Positions 1 to 6,465 of a stretch of 9,911 bases of DNA are shown here, piece after piece. Numbering within the stretch: position 1 is the first letter of the stretch; every line of letters starts with the position of its first letter. Below the pieces are notes generated by a model. It was not told where the DNA came from. It saw only the letters and a program-made list of their open reading frames with translations, and ran no database searches. The translations under genes and the position numbers were made by a program. The DNA is taken from assembly GCA_936943315.1 (NCBI GenBank), contig CAKZJM010000334.1, forward strand, positions 1 through 9,911, written 5' to 3'. This DNA is from an uncultured Methylophilus sp. (GTDB taxonomy: Bacteria; Pseudomonadota; Gammaproteobacteria; Burkholderiales; Methylophilaceae).

Positions 1-455
1 CGCATGTCCAGCGTATTAAAGCCTGCTTCAAACTGGTAGATGAATTTAAAGTCATGGTCCCACGCTTGCAGTTTGGCGACTTCACCTTTAAATCCCAGGC
101 GGGAACCTTGCCAGCCACCGTTGACCCAGTTCGTGCGTGAAGTCACTCTGCTGGTTTTTTTCGCACCTGCATAAGGATAAAAGTTATTGGCTAACTCGTA
201 GTTCTCAGGCAAAGAATGGTTGATGTGGGTCAGGCCGATATCTACCAGGCCGTAGACTTGGAAGAAAGAGGGATGATCGGCTAGGTCGAAATTGATACGA
301 AACGGATTGTCATCATTCATGAAGCGGGAAACAAGAGAAGGTGACTCTTGCGCCGTGGTCGTGGATTGCTCTGCCGTCGTTTGAGCCTCGGCTGCAAATG
401 CTTGGCTGATCGTTAACGGCAGTAATGCCAGTTTGAAGAAATGCTTGAGGGTCAT
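1..455 (-). CDS. Outer-membrane porin, beta-barrel (C-terminus beyond window)
   Basis: The frame is open from an ATG at 455 to the left edge and gives the first 151 residues. Residues 1-21 form a Sec signal peptide (basic start, hydrophobic core, AFA before the expected cut). A Thr/Gln/Glu-rich stretch follows, then first-strand sequence typical of betaproteobacterial general porins: VYGLVDIGL at about residues 68-76, and later a GSRLGFKGE segment followed by FKFIYQFEAGFN. In this family such trimeric barrels let small hydrophilic solutes cross the outer membrane; the substrate cannot be told from this part. The start is supported by AGGA six bases upstream. It lies 191 nt downstream of the FadL-type gene on the same strand, and I see no convincing promoter between them. 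The family is fairly sure, the specificity unknown. Confidence 0.85.
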   Translation of the reverse strand, partial: MTLKHFFKLALLPLTISQAFAAEAQTTAEQSTTTAQESPSLVSRFMNDDNPFRINFDLADHPSFFQVYGLVDIGLTHINHSLPENYELANNFYPYAGAKKTSRVTSRTNWVNGGWQGSRLGFKGEVAKLQAWDHDFKFIYQFEAGFNTLDM

Positions 456-573
456 CCTTTATCCTTGAAAACAGTAGGGCTGGTTATTTCAGAACAGGGA
501 TTTTCGAGTTTGCGTGTGAAATTTAGATGACACCCGGCTTACACGAAACTTACATGGTGTTATCTGTTGGCGC

Positions 574-630
574 CACCCCCTGAAAAACCAGTCACTGAGA
601 TCGGGTGCTTCGGGCTGGTGAAAGGGGGTG
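574..630. repeat. Imperfect inverted repeat after the FadL-type gene
   Basis: CACCCCC (574-580) pairs with GGGGGTG (624-630). Inside this, ACCAG (587-591) pairs with CTGGT (615-619), leaving an internal bulge and a 23-nt loop. It begins 17 nt past the stop codon of the FadL-type gene. It could act as a terminator or 3' mRNA-stabilising hairpin before the porin gene. There is no U-run after it in the minus-strand direction, so it is not a classic Rho-independent terminator. Confidence 0.4.
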
Positions 631-646
631 CCAGGATTGGCGAGAC

Positions 647-1921
647 CTAGAACTGATGCGTGAATTGCAGGCTCAAGATATCGGCGCTACCGTTGTATTT
701 GCCATCAATCAGGCCTTTGCTGGGCGTAGATGTCCGCTGGTCATCATAAATCGTTGCTTCTTTGATAAAAAGATGCGCATATCCGGCATCAAACCTAGTC
801 TGCGGACTATATTGCCAACTGGCGCCAAAAGAGAGCCAAACTCGGTCATTACCGGGGATACGCGAAGTTCTGTGATTGTTATCAATGGCCTCCTCGTCAT
901 AGGCAACGCCTGTACGCAGTTTAATCGTGTCTGAATATCGATAGTTCAAGCCAAGCGAATAGCGCAATGTGTTATTCCAATGCTCCTGTGTTGAACCGAG
1001 GATGGTATTTGAGCCATTGTCCCGTACAACGGTGAGTGTCTTGAATTGGCTCCAGCGTGTCCAGGTGACGTCTGCCAGTAAATCCCAACGTTCATCCAAG
1101 CGACTGAAGCTGCTTAAAGAAAGTGTTTCTGGCAAGGTAAGGTCTGCGGTAATGTCCGTATTTAAAGTGCTCCCAGGGACAGCATTGAATGTCTTAAATG
1201 GAGAGCGTGCATCCCCTTTTAAGTGTTGCTCGACTTTTGAGCGAAACGATAGACCTAGCCTGGTGTCTGGAGTGACTTGGTAAATCGCGCCCAGATTGTA
1301 ACCAAATCCCCAATCTTTGCCTTTGTTGTTCACCGATGACTCGGCTGCCCCCAAATTCACTGCGCTGGTGAGTTCGGCTTGCGCCCACATCGCTGAGACG
1401 CCAAACCCAAATGACCATTGGTCGTTAAGCTTCCAAGCCAATGAAGGATTAATGTTGACGGTCTTGAGCTCTGATTTAAGCGCCTGGAAGCGACCCAGCC
1501 AGTTTTTATCATAATCGGTTTTCAAGCCAAAGGGCGTGCCTATGCCTATGCCAAATTTGAGTTGCTCGTTGATATCTTGTTTGTAGTAAACATTGGGGAT
1601 GGCTGCCAAACCACCAAAATCTCCACCTTCGTTACCGAGCGGACGGATGCCTGCACGCTGGCTGTTTCGGTCATCAAAATCGCCTGTCGTTCTTATCAAA
1701 TGCAAGGCCCCGACGATTTGCGTGCCTTCTAGATAAGTCATTCCTGCCGGGTTGAAGAAAATAGTGCTGGCATCCTCTGCGACCGCTGCGGCTCCCGCAT
1801 AGGCGTTACCCAAGCCGCTGGCATTTTGTTCGGATAATGCAAACCCTGCGGCATGACCAGTTAACTGATAGCTTGAGAATATCAGGCTTAGCCATAAATG
1901 AGATGGTTTAGAGCGCAACAT
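647..1921 (-). CDS. FadL/OmpP1/TodX-family outer-membrane transport protein
   Basis: This 424-residue protein has the hallmarks of the FadL family, monomeric beta-barrels that take up long-chain fatty acids or other hydrophobic compounds (TodX-type members handle aromatics). Residues 1-24 look like a signal peptide. The mature protein would begin AGFALSEQNASGLGNAYAG, the classic FadL N-terminus (hatch region), followed by the family motif NPAGM at 57-61. The rest alternates like transmembrane beta strands and ends in Phe (LQFTHQF), as expected of the BamA-recognised C-terminal signal. Length is normal for the family. The ATG has a strong AGGGGG ribosome-binding site five bases upstream. It lies 87 nt downstream of the GGDEF-EAL gene and has its own candidate promoter. 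The family is clear; the substrate is not. Confidence 0.92.
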   Translation of the reverse strand: MLRSKPSHLWLSLIFSSYQLTGHAAGFALSEQNASGLGNAYAGAAAVAEDASTIFFNPAGMTYLEGTQIVGALHLIRTTGDFDDRNSQRAGIRPLGNEGGDFGGLAAIPNVYYKQDINEQLKFGIGIGTPFGLKTDYDKNWLGRFQALKSELKTVNINPSLAWKLNDQWSFGFGVSAMWAQAELTSAVNLGAAESSVNNKGKDWGFGYNLGAIYQVTPDTRLGLSFRSKVEQHLKGDARSPFKTFNAVPGSTLNTDITADLTLPETLSLSSFSRLDERWDLLADVTWTRWSQFKTLTVVRDNGSNTILGSTQEHWNNTLRYSLGLNYRYSDTIKLRTGVAYDEEAIDNNHRTSRIPGNDRVWLSFGASWQYSPQTRFDAGYAHLFIKEATIYDDQRTSTPSKGLIDGKYNGSADILSLQFTHQF

Positions 1922-1923
1922 GT

Positions 1924-1937
1924 ATACCCCCTGGTAT
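1924..1937 (-). promoter_or_regulatory. Ribosome-binding site of FadL-type gene inside a small hairpin
   Basis: On the minus strand ATACC-AGGG-GGTAT forms a perfect 5-bp stem with a 4-base loop. The AGGGGG Shine-Dalgarno lies partly in the loop and partly in the 3' arm. The stem ends two bases before the ATG, so folding could restrict translation. Whether this happens in vivo is inference. Confidence 0.35.
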
Positions 1938-1947
1938 TTTTTAGATC

Positions 1948-1977
1948 ATTTTATTTTTAATTGATCGTGACTTTAAA
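1948..1977 (-). promoter_or_regulatory. Candidate sigma70-like promoter of FadL-type gene
   Basis: Reading the minus strand, TTTAAA (-35, 4/6 to consensus) is separated by 18 bases from TAAAAT (-10, 5/6). The predicted start near 1941 gives a leader of about 20 nt to the ATG. The region is very AT-rich, so chance matches are easy. A weak inverted repeat TTTAAAA-N10-TTTTAAA at 1972-1995 overlaps the -35 and might instead be part of the end of the upstream transcript. Confidence 0.35.
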
Positions 1978-2008
1978 ACGTTTGCTTCTTTTAAACGACT
2001 GCAATGCT

Positions 2009-4084
2009 TCAGGCGGCAGAGCCCGCAATTTTACGGAACATGGGTGGAATACTTTCTGGAAAGTTGGCCATAAATTCCGTGGTTTGGCTGGCAGATAATG
2101 CGGCACTGAATAAGTATCCCTGCACATGATGGCAGAGCTTGTATTGCAAGTATTCAAACTGGATCGCGCTCTCCACACCTTCAGCCACCACTTTCAGGTT
2201 GAGGCTGACGGCGAGTGCTACCAAGGCATCCACAATGGCGATATCCACCTTGTCCTGCGGGATCCCGGCAGTAAATTGTTTGTCGATTTTGAGGATATCA
2301 ACGGGCAATTGCTTGAGGTAATTCATGGAGGAGTGCCCGATGCCAAAGTCATCAATCGCAATGCCTATGCCGAGTTGCTTGAGTGCATAAAGGATTTGTT
2401 TGGCTGACTCAATGTTGCGCATCACCATGGACTCGGTGATTTCCAGGTTAAGCGTCCGCGGGGCAATACGGTAGAAGTCCAGCGCATGGCGAATGGTGTT
2501 TGACAGACTGTCGTCGTCGAGCTGGCGTGAAGAAATATTCACGTTCATGAACAGGTCGCTGTCAAACATCTCCTGCCACATGGCTAACTGCTTGAGTGAC
2601 TGGTGAATCACCCAGGCGCCAATGCTGATAATCAAGCCTGAACCCTCAGCCAGGCCGATAAACTGGTCAGGGGTTAGCAAACCTTTGGTGGGGTGGCGCC
2701 ATCGCAGCAGTGCTTCAAAGCCGATGGTTTTCAATAACTGGGTATGAATAATCGGCTGGTAATAAAGCTCCAGCTCCTGATTTTGCAGCGCAAAATGCAA
2801 CTCTTCGCGCAGGTTTCTCAACTCTGAGGTGTTAGCCTCATCTGTTTCGCTATAAAAGCGGAAAGTGTTACGGCCTGCATCCTTGGCCTGGTAGAGTGCG
2901 ACATCGGCGTTCTTCATGACTTCGGTTTTGGAGTCAAAGCCTGGCCGCAGCAAGGCAATGCCTATGCTCACGCCAATATGAATCTCATGGTCGTCTACAA
3001 TAAACTGGGCAGAAATGGTTTGAATCACCCGTTTGCACACCTGCTCTATGGTAGAGCGGCCAGAGGCATCCAGCAAAATGGCAAACTCGTCGCCACCCAA
3101 GCGGAAGATGGCGTCTTTTTGCGACAGGTTGCCGCGCAGGCGGTGCGCCACTTGCTGCAGTAATTTATCGCCGGTGCCGTGACCAAAAGCATCGTTGACG
3201 ATTTTAAAGCGGTCCAGATCCAGCAATAGCAGGTAAACGTGTTTGCGGTCATCTGGCGTGGCAGTGATTTTGCGGGTGATCGCTTCTTCAAATGCGTGGC
3301 GGTTCAGCAGCTGCGTATTTTTATCGTAATGCGCTAAAAACTGGAGTTTTTCTTCGATGATCTTGCGGTGTTCGAGCTCGGTTTGCAGTTGCGAGTCGCG
3401 TTGGCGGATGCTTTCCAGCATGTTGTTAATATCCTGGCCAAGCATGCCGATTTCATCTGCGCTGGTGATTTTGACGCGCTGGTCGTAATGATGATTGCGC
3501 GTGATATTGCTGACAAAGCTTTGCAAGGCATGAATCGGGTCGACGATATTACGGTTTAGCCGCCACATGATCAGGCAGCCCGCCAACGCCGAAGCCAAGA
3601 CGGCAATGGCGTTAGACCAGGCAAAGCCAATCAATACGTCGACAATTTGCTCTTGCTTGATGGTGGCATGCAGGCTGCCCACGGTTTTTTCATTGACGAC
3701 AATCGGGGTGGTTAATTCCATGTCACCAAAAAACGGGTAGAGCCATTGCCAGACTGCAGGGTTTCTCGGGTGCTCAGGATGCAGGCTTTGCAGCGGTTGT
3801 TGTTGCTGGTTGAGGATGACAATGCTGCGGATATTCTGGTTATCCGTCAGCGGCTCCAGGGTTTTGGCCGCCGAGCTCACTTCCCCAAACATCACTGCCG
3901 GGCCTATCGAGTTTGCCACTACGTTCATTTGTACCAAAATGTCGCGGATCAAATGCGTGCGCAAACTGTGGTAGTGGCTACCAAATGCAAAAACGATAAA
4001 GACCAGCAGCATGCTCAAAGTCATCACCAGCTCGGTGAGCAGCAACTTATGTGCGATTTTGAGATGAGGTAGTAGTCGTATCAT
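2009..4084 (-). CDS. Membrane CHASE8-HAMP-GGDEF-EAL cyclic-di-GMP enzyme (YfiN-like)
   Basis: This 691-residue inner-membrane protein should make and/or degrade cyclic-di-GMP. Domains in order: TM1 about 13-35; periplasmic sensor about 36-150, resembling CHASE8; TM2 about 152-174; HAMP about 175-228; a short helix; GGDEF about 250-410; EAL about 428-675. The cyclase signature GGDEF is intact at 330-334, with the upstream DLDRFK and ND residues. The inhibitory I-site reads SQKD instead of RxxD, so product inhibition may be lost. The EAL domain keeps EALLRW (from 457), NISSRQ, EITES, DDFGIG (578-583), KIDK, EGVES and QGYLFS, so phosphodiesterase activity is likely. The ATG lies 7 nt after the stop of the YfiR-like gene and has no clear ribosome-binding site, which suggests translational coupling. 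The usual YfiN (TpbB) is CHASE8-HAMP-GGDEF only; the extra EAL domain is the main difference. Confidence 0.93.
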   Translation of the reverse strand: MIRLLPHLKIAHKLLLTELVMTLSMLLVFIVFAFGSHYHSLRTHLIRDILVQMNVVANSIGPAVMFGEVSSAAKTLEPLTDNQNIRSIVILNQQQQPLQSLHPEHPRNPAVWQWLYPFFGDMELTTPIVVNEKTVGSLHATIKQEQIVDVLIGFAWSNAIAVLASALAGCLIMWRLNRNIVDPIHALQSFVSNITRNHHYDQRVKITSADEIGMLGQDINNMLESIRQRDSQLQTELEHRKIIEEKLQFLAHYDKNTQLLNRHAFEEAITRKITATPDDRKHVYLLLLDLDRFKIVNDAFGHGTGDKLLQQVAHRLRGNLSQKDAIFRLGGDEFAILLDASGRSTIEQVCKRVIQTISAQFIVDDHEIHIGVSIGIALLRPGFDSKTEVMKNADVALYQAKDAGRNTFRFYSETDEANTSELRNLREELHFALQNQELELYYQPIIHTQLLKTIGFEALLRWRHPTKGLLTPDQFIGLAEGSGLIISIGAWVIHQSLKQLAMWQEMFDSDLFMNVNISSRQLDDDSLSNTIRHALDFYRIAPRTLNLEITESMVMRNIESAKQILYALKQLGIGIAIDDFGIGHSSMNYLKQLPVDILKIDKQFTAGIPQDKVDIAIVDALVALAVSLNLKVVAEGVESAIQFEYLQYKLCHHVQGYLFSAALSASQTTEFMANFPESIPPMFRKIAGSAA

Positions 4085-4091
4085 ACGAAAA

Positions 4092-4610
4092 TCAATTAAT
4101 AATATTGGTCGCCAGCTTAATCAAGCGGGTGTCAAATACAATCCCTGCCTGCTTGGCCGAGGTGAGATGTAAGGCAAACTGGTAGCGCTTGTCCTGTTCG
4201 CTAATCTCAACATGGCTGTACTCAGAAAACTTATTCCCGTTATGAACCACGGTCAATACGGACTCTTTTTGAATCACTTGTTGTAATTCTAGCGGCTTTT
4301 GCGCCTCGTAGTCTTGAATATATAACAGATTGCAGCGTTTGACCTCATTACTGGCTTTCACGGTGACCAGAAAGACCTGTAAATTCTGCATTTTTTGTGA
4401 TTCGAGTGCGCCTGCCTTTAAGTGACCAACGTCTTCTTCAAAGGCACAAATGACATAGGTGTCCTGTTTTTGCCGACCGGGCGCCTGGCTCAACAGCGCC
4501 AGATTCGCGATCAACTCACTTTTGGTTTCGCGTACCTCTTCTGGCTCTGCTTGAGCCAGCGTGGCCATGCACAGTAAAAGTATTAAACCTATCCGGCAAA
4601 CTGGCATCAT
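4092..4610 (-). CDS. Periplasmic YfiR/DUF4154-family protein
   Basis: This 172-residue protein matches the YfiR (DUF4154) pattern: a VICAFEED segment, RCNLLYIQD, SVLTVVHNGNKFSE, and a closing FALHLTSAKQAGIVFDTRLIKLA block typical of the family C-terminus. In Pseudomonas, YfiR is a periplasmic repressor that binds the CHASE8 domain of the cyclase YfiN. Residues 1-21 form a signal peptide (cut after AQA), which places it in the periplasm. The mature form has just two cysteines, C55 and C93, at the position of the family's conserved pair, probably a disulfide. I chose the ATG at 4610 because GGAG lies 10 bases upstream; the frame extends to a TTG at 4628, but that would put the GGAG inside the gene. 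It directly precedes the CHASE8-GGDEF-EAL gene, so the two very likely work together. Confidence 0.82.
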   Translation of the reverse strand: MMPVCRIGLILLLCMATLAQAEPEEVRETKSELIANLALLSQAPGRQKQDTYVICAFEEDVGHLKAGALESQKMQNLQVFLVTVKASNEVKRCNLLYIQDYEAQKPLELQQVIQKESVLTVVHNGNKFSEYSHVEISEQDKRYQFALHLTSAKQAGIVFDTRLIKLATNIIN

Positions 4611-4744
4611 CTCGATCTGACTCCACAAACAATGGGGGTTATTATTGCGCGAAGGATTGGCAGCAAATGCCGTCGTCAGGCGCTCTTAGCGTCATCCGCC
4701 ACACGTTGCCGCGTGCCATAACAATAGCGGTTGCCTCATAAAGC

Positions 4745-4772
4745 ATCATACCTTGCGGCGTGGAATCTACAA
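4745..4772 (-). promoter_or_regulatory. Candidate promoter of the YfiR-like/GGDEF-EAL operon
   Basis: On the minus strand TTGTAG is followed after 16 bases by TATGAT (5/6 to the -10 consensus). The predicted start near 4738 would leave a leader of about 128 nt before the YfiR-like ATG. The -35 is weak (3/6), consistent with a promoter needing an activator. The inverted repeat at 4779-4803 ends seven bases upstream of it. Confidence 0.35.
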
Positions 4773-4778
4773 TCCGGG

Positions 4779-4803
4779 AAACTGATAAATTCTGTATCAG
4801 TTT
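4779..4803. repeat. Perfect 9-bp inverted repeat, candidate operator
   Basis: AAACTGATA (4779-4787), a 7-base spacer, then TATCAGTTT (4795-4803), with no mismatch. It lies 57 nt beyond the stop of the TPR-oxygenase gene and just upstream of the candidate promoter of the YfiR-like operon, centred near -53 from the predicted start. No U-run follows in either direction, so an operator is more likely than a terminator. The 249-nt gap 4611-4859 holds nothing else I can support. Confidence 0.45.
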
Positions 4804-4859
4804 GATAAGGAAATCCGGTGTTTGGTGAACAGTTTAAGCCGTGAGAAAACGCCAGCGCC

Positions 4860-6365
4860 TTAATACTGGCTGCGGGCGGTTGACAGGTGTGCCGCAGGCT
4901 TTAAGTCGAAGGCCACACAAATGCGCTCAGCCTCAGCCTGGAAAGGGATGGTTCTGTGAAACAGCGAAGACGGAAACAGCACGATATCGCCCACATTGGG
5001 CTTGATAAAGCGGGTCGGGAAGTCTTGGTGTAACTGTGGGTATTGGTCGCCATGCGTGCCATACTCAAACGCGCCTTCTTGTGGGTCGGCGGTGTCAGGC
5101 ATTGCCAGGTAGACCGCGCCGCTGATCCAGCCGATTTCGTGGATATGCGCGTCCAGGTGACCGCCTTTTTGCATTTTTACGTACCACGAGCTGGTGAATT
5201 CCAGCGTCTCAGGAAAATGTGTGATCAAGCCACAGTCCGCGTCTTTAAATTGGGCCTGGTATTGGCGGAATTCACGTTTGACTAATTCTCCCAATGCCCT
5301 AAACGCGGCTTCAGGACGCTTGAACAGATTGCCTGCGGATTGCTTGCCATTGGTTAAGCGCGCCTGCTTGCGTTCGGCGATGTCCGCTTCAGCAATATTT
5401 TTCAGTAGCTCGGCTAACAAAGCGCTGCCTGGGGCTAACTCTGGCAGGCTGCGATGGTAAACAAACGACAGGCCATCAGGACAAAACTGGTAAGGATCCG
5501 CCTCGCCATGGTTAATGCTGTAATGGGTAGATAAAGTCGCTACAAACGGCGCAGTATGCGGACCTTGTGCAATGATGTCATCGCGCAACTGCTTAAACGC
5601 TTCGAATTTTTCTGCCCGGTATAAACAGTACAGTACGCGTGATTGCCAGTCATCGAGTTGCGAGGCTTCAAAGTGCGGAACCGCCTCTTCAAAACGTTTT
5701 GCCAGGTATAAAAACTCGCCCATGTTGTAATTGGCACCCGGGTGCTGCGGGTTGCGTTGCAGTGCCTGCTGGTAATATTGCACCGCCTTGGGCATATCAC
5801 CTTGGTCGCGCCAGGTTTCGCCAAGGTTGTTGTAAGCATCGGTGTAATTGGGAAACAAAGCGATGGCTCGCTCATAACTTTGTACAGCGGCGCTTAATTC
5901 TCCCTTGTCGCGCAATACGGTGCCCAGGTTAAAGTGACCTCGTGCATCTTGTGGCTGAATGCGTAATCCCTGTTGGTAGCTGGCTAAAGCCTCGTCCAGG
6001 CGGCCCTGTTTTTGCAATACCGTACCCAGGTTGCCATGGGCTTCAAAAAACTGCGGATTTAGCGCAATCGCTTTTCGGTAAGCTTGCTCGGCAGCGGTCA
6101 ACGCATTTAACTGCGTCTGGACGATGGCGTAGTTAAACCATAGTTCGGCTGCTTTGGGGTTAAGTTGTAAGGCTTTTTCATATGCCTGGGCGGCGGCTTC
6201 ATATTGTTGGGTTTGGTCGAGTGCCAGCGCCAGCAGATGATGCAGGATAAACTCGCGGGGGTGCTGGGCCGCCAGTGGACGGGCACGTTGAATCACGGCG
6301 GCGAACTGGCCGAGATTCAATTGTTGGATCAGCGAATTAATTTCTTGTGAAAGGGAAACAGCCAT
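4860..6365 (-). CDS. TPR-repeat protein with C-terminal 2OG-Fe(II) oxygenase-like domain
   Basis: This protein has 501 residues from the ATG at 6365. Residues about 36-235 hold five to six tetratricopeptide repeats (blocks such as YEKALQLNPKAAELWFNYA, YRKAIALNPQFFEAHGNLG and YERAIALFPNYTDAYNNLG), a helical scaffold for protein partners. Residues about 385-490 resemble the putative 2OG-Fe(II) oxygenase family found behind TPRs: AHIHEIGWISGAVYL (406-420), GDIVLFPSSLFHRTIPF (459-475) and ERICVAFD (480-487). Candidate iron ligands are H407 or H409 and H470, with R481 as candidate 2-oxoglutarate binder; the acidic ligand is not obvious. Such enzymes usually hydroxylate proteins or small molecules; the substrate is unknown. 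There is no signal peptide, so it is cytoplasmic. The frame extends upstream to a GTG at 6404, but that would place the candidate promoter and half-site array inside the gene, so the ATG is preferred. Confidence 0.82.
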   Translation of the reverse strand: MAVSLSQEINSLIQQLNLGQFAAVIQRARPLAAQHPREFILHHLLALALDQTQQYEAAAQAYEKALQLNPKAAELWFNYAIVQTQLNALTAAEQAYRKAIALNPQFFEAHGNLGTVLQKQGRLDEALASYQQGLRIQPQDARGHFNLGTVLRDKGELSAAVQSYERAIALFPNYTDAYNNLGETWRDQGDMPKAVQYYQQALQRNPQHPGANYNMGEFLYLAKRFEEAVPHFEASQLDDWQSRVLYCLYRAEKFEAFKQLRDDIIAQGPHTAPFVATLSTHYSINHGEADPYQFCPDGLSFVYHRSLPELAPGSALLAELLKNIAEADIAERKQARLTNGKQSAGNLFKRPEAAFRALGELVKREFRQYQAQFKDADCGLITHFPETLEFTSSWYVKMQKGGHLDAHIHEIGWISGAVYLAMPDTADPQEGAFEYGTHGDQYPQLHQDFPTRFIKPNVGDIVLFPSSLFHRTIPFQAEAERICVAFDLKPAAHLSTARSQY

Positions 6366-6386
6366 GATGCGAACATTCCAAAGATA

Positions 6387-6413
6387 GTTACAATTTTGTA
6401 ACACATCTTACAA
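6387..6413. promoter_or_regulatory. Array of three TTACAA/TTGTAA half-sites, candidate operator
   Basis: TTACAA (6388-6393), TTGTAA (6396-6401) and TTACAA (6408-6413) alternate in orientation. The first two form the perfect 16-base palindrome GTTACAATTTTGTAAC (6387-6402), and the last two form an inverted repeat with a 6-base spacer. They overlap the -10 and spacer of the candidate promoter of the TPR-oxygenase gene, the usual place for a repressor. The regulator is unknown. A further short inverted repeat, ATTTG-GCG-CAAAT, lies at 6437-6449. Confidence 0.5.
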
Positions 6414-6421
6414 TTTCGCAA
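6393..6421 (-). promoter_or_regulatory. Candidate promoter of the TPR-oxygenase gene
   Basis: On the minus strand TTGCGA (4/6) and CAAAAT (4/6) are 17 bases apart. The predicted start near 6386 gives a leader of about 20 nt to the ATG at 6365. Each box is moderate, but the spacing is ideal and the palindromic half-sites sit on it. Confidence 0.35.
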
Positions 6422-6465
6422 TGTTTGTCTGCGTTGATTTGGCGCAAATGTCGTTAAGACAGCCC

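Noticed and set aside
570..632. The inverted repeat after the FadL-type gene considered as a riboswitch (TPP or cobalamin).
   Set aside because: Only short scattered matches such as CTGAGA are present; the conserved cores and helix order of those riboswitches are missing, and it lies behind a gene stop.
605..934. A 109-codon plus-strand frame opposite the end of the FadL-type gene.
   Set aside because: Antisense to a conserved beta-barrel region, no recognisable features.
1972..1995. TTTAAAA-N10-TTTTAAA inverted repeat as a terminator of the GGDEF-EAL gene.
   Set aside because: The stem is all A/T and weak, and it overlaps the candidate FadL promoter, so I could not call it a terminator.
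2126..2407. A 93-codon plus-strand frame inside the GGDEF-EAL gene.
   Set aside because: It is antisense to the conserved EAL domain and shows no family features of its own.
4642..4749. A 35-codon minus-strand frame starting at two ATGs in the gap before the YfiR-like gene.
   Set aside because: Its start codons overlap the best -10 box, it has no properly spaced ribosome-binding site, and an open frame of this length is expected by chance.
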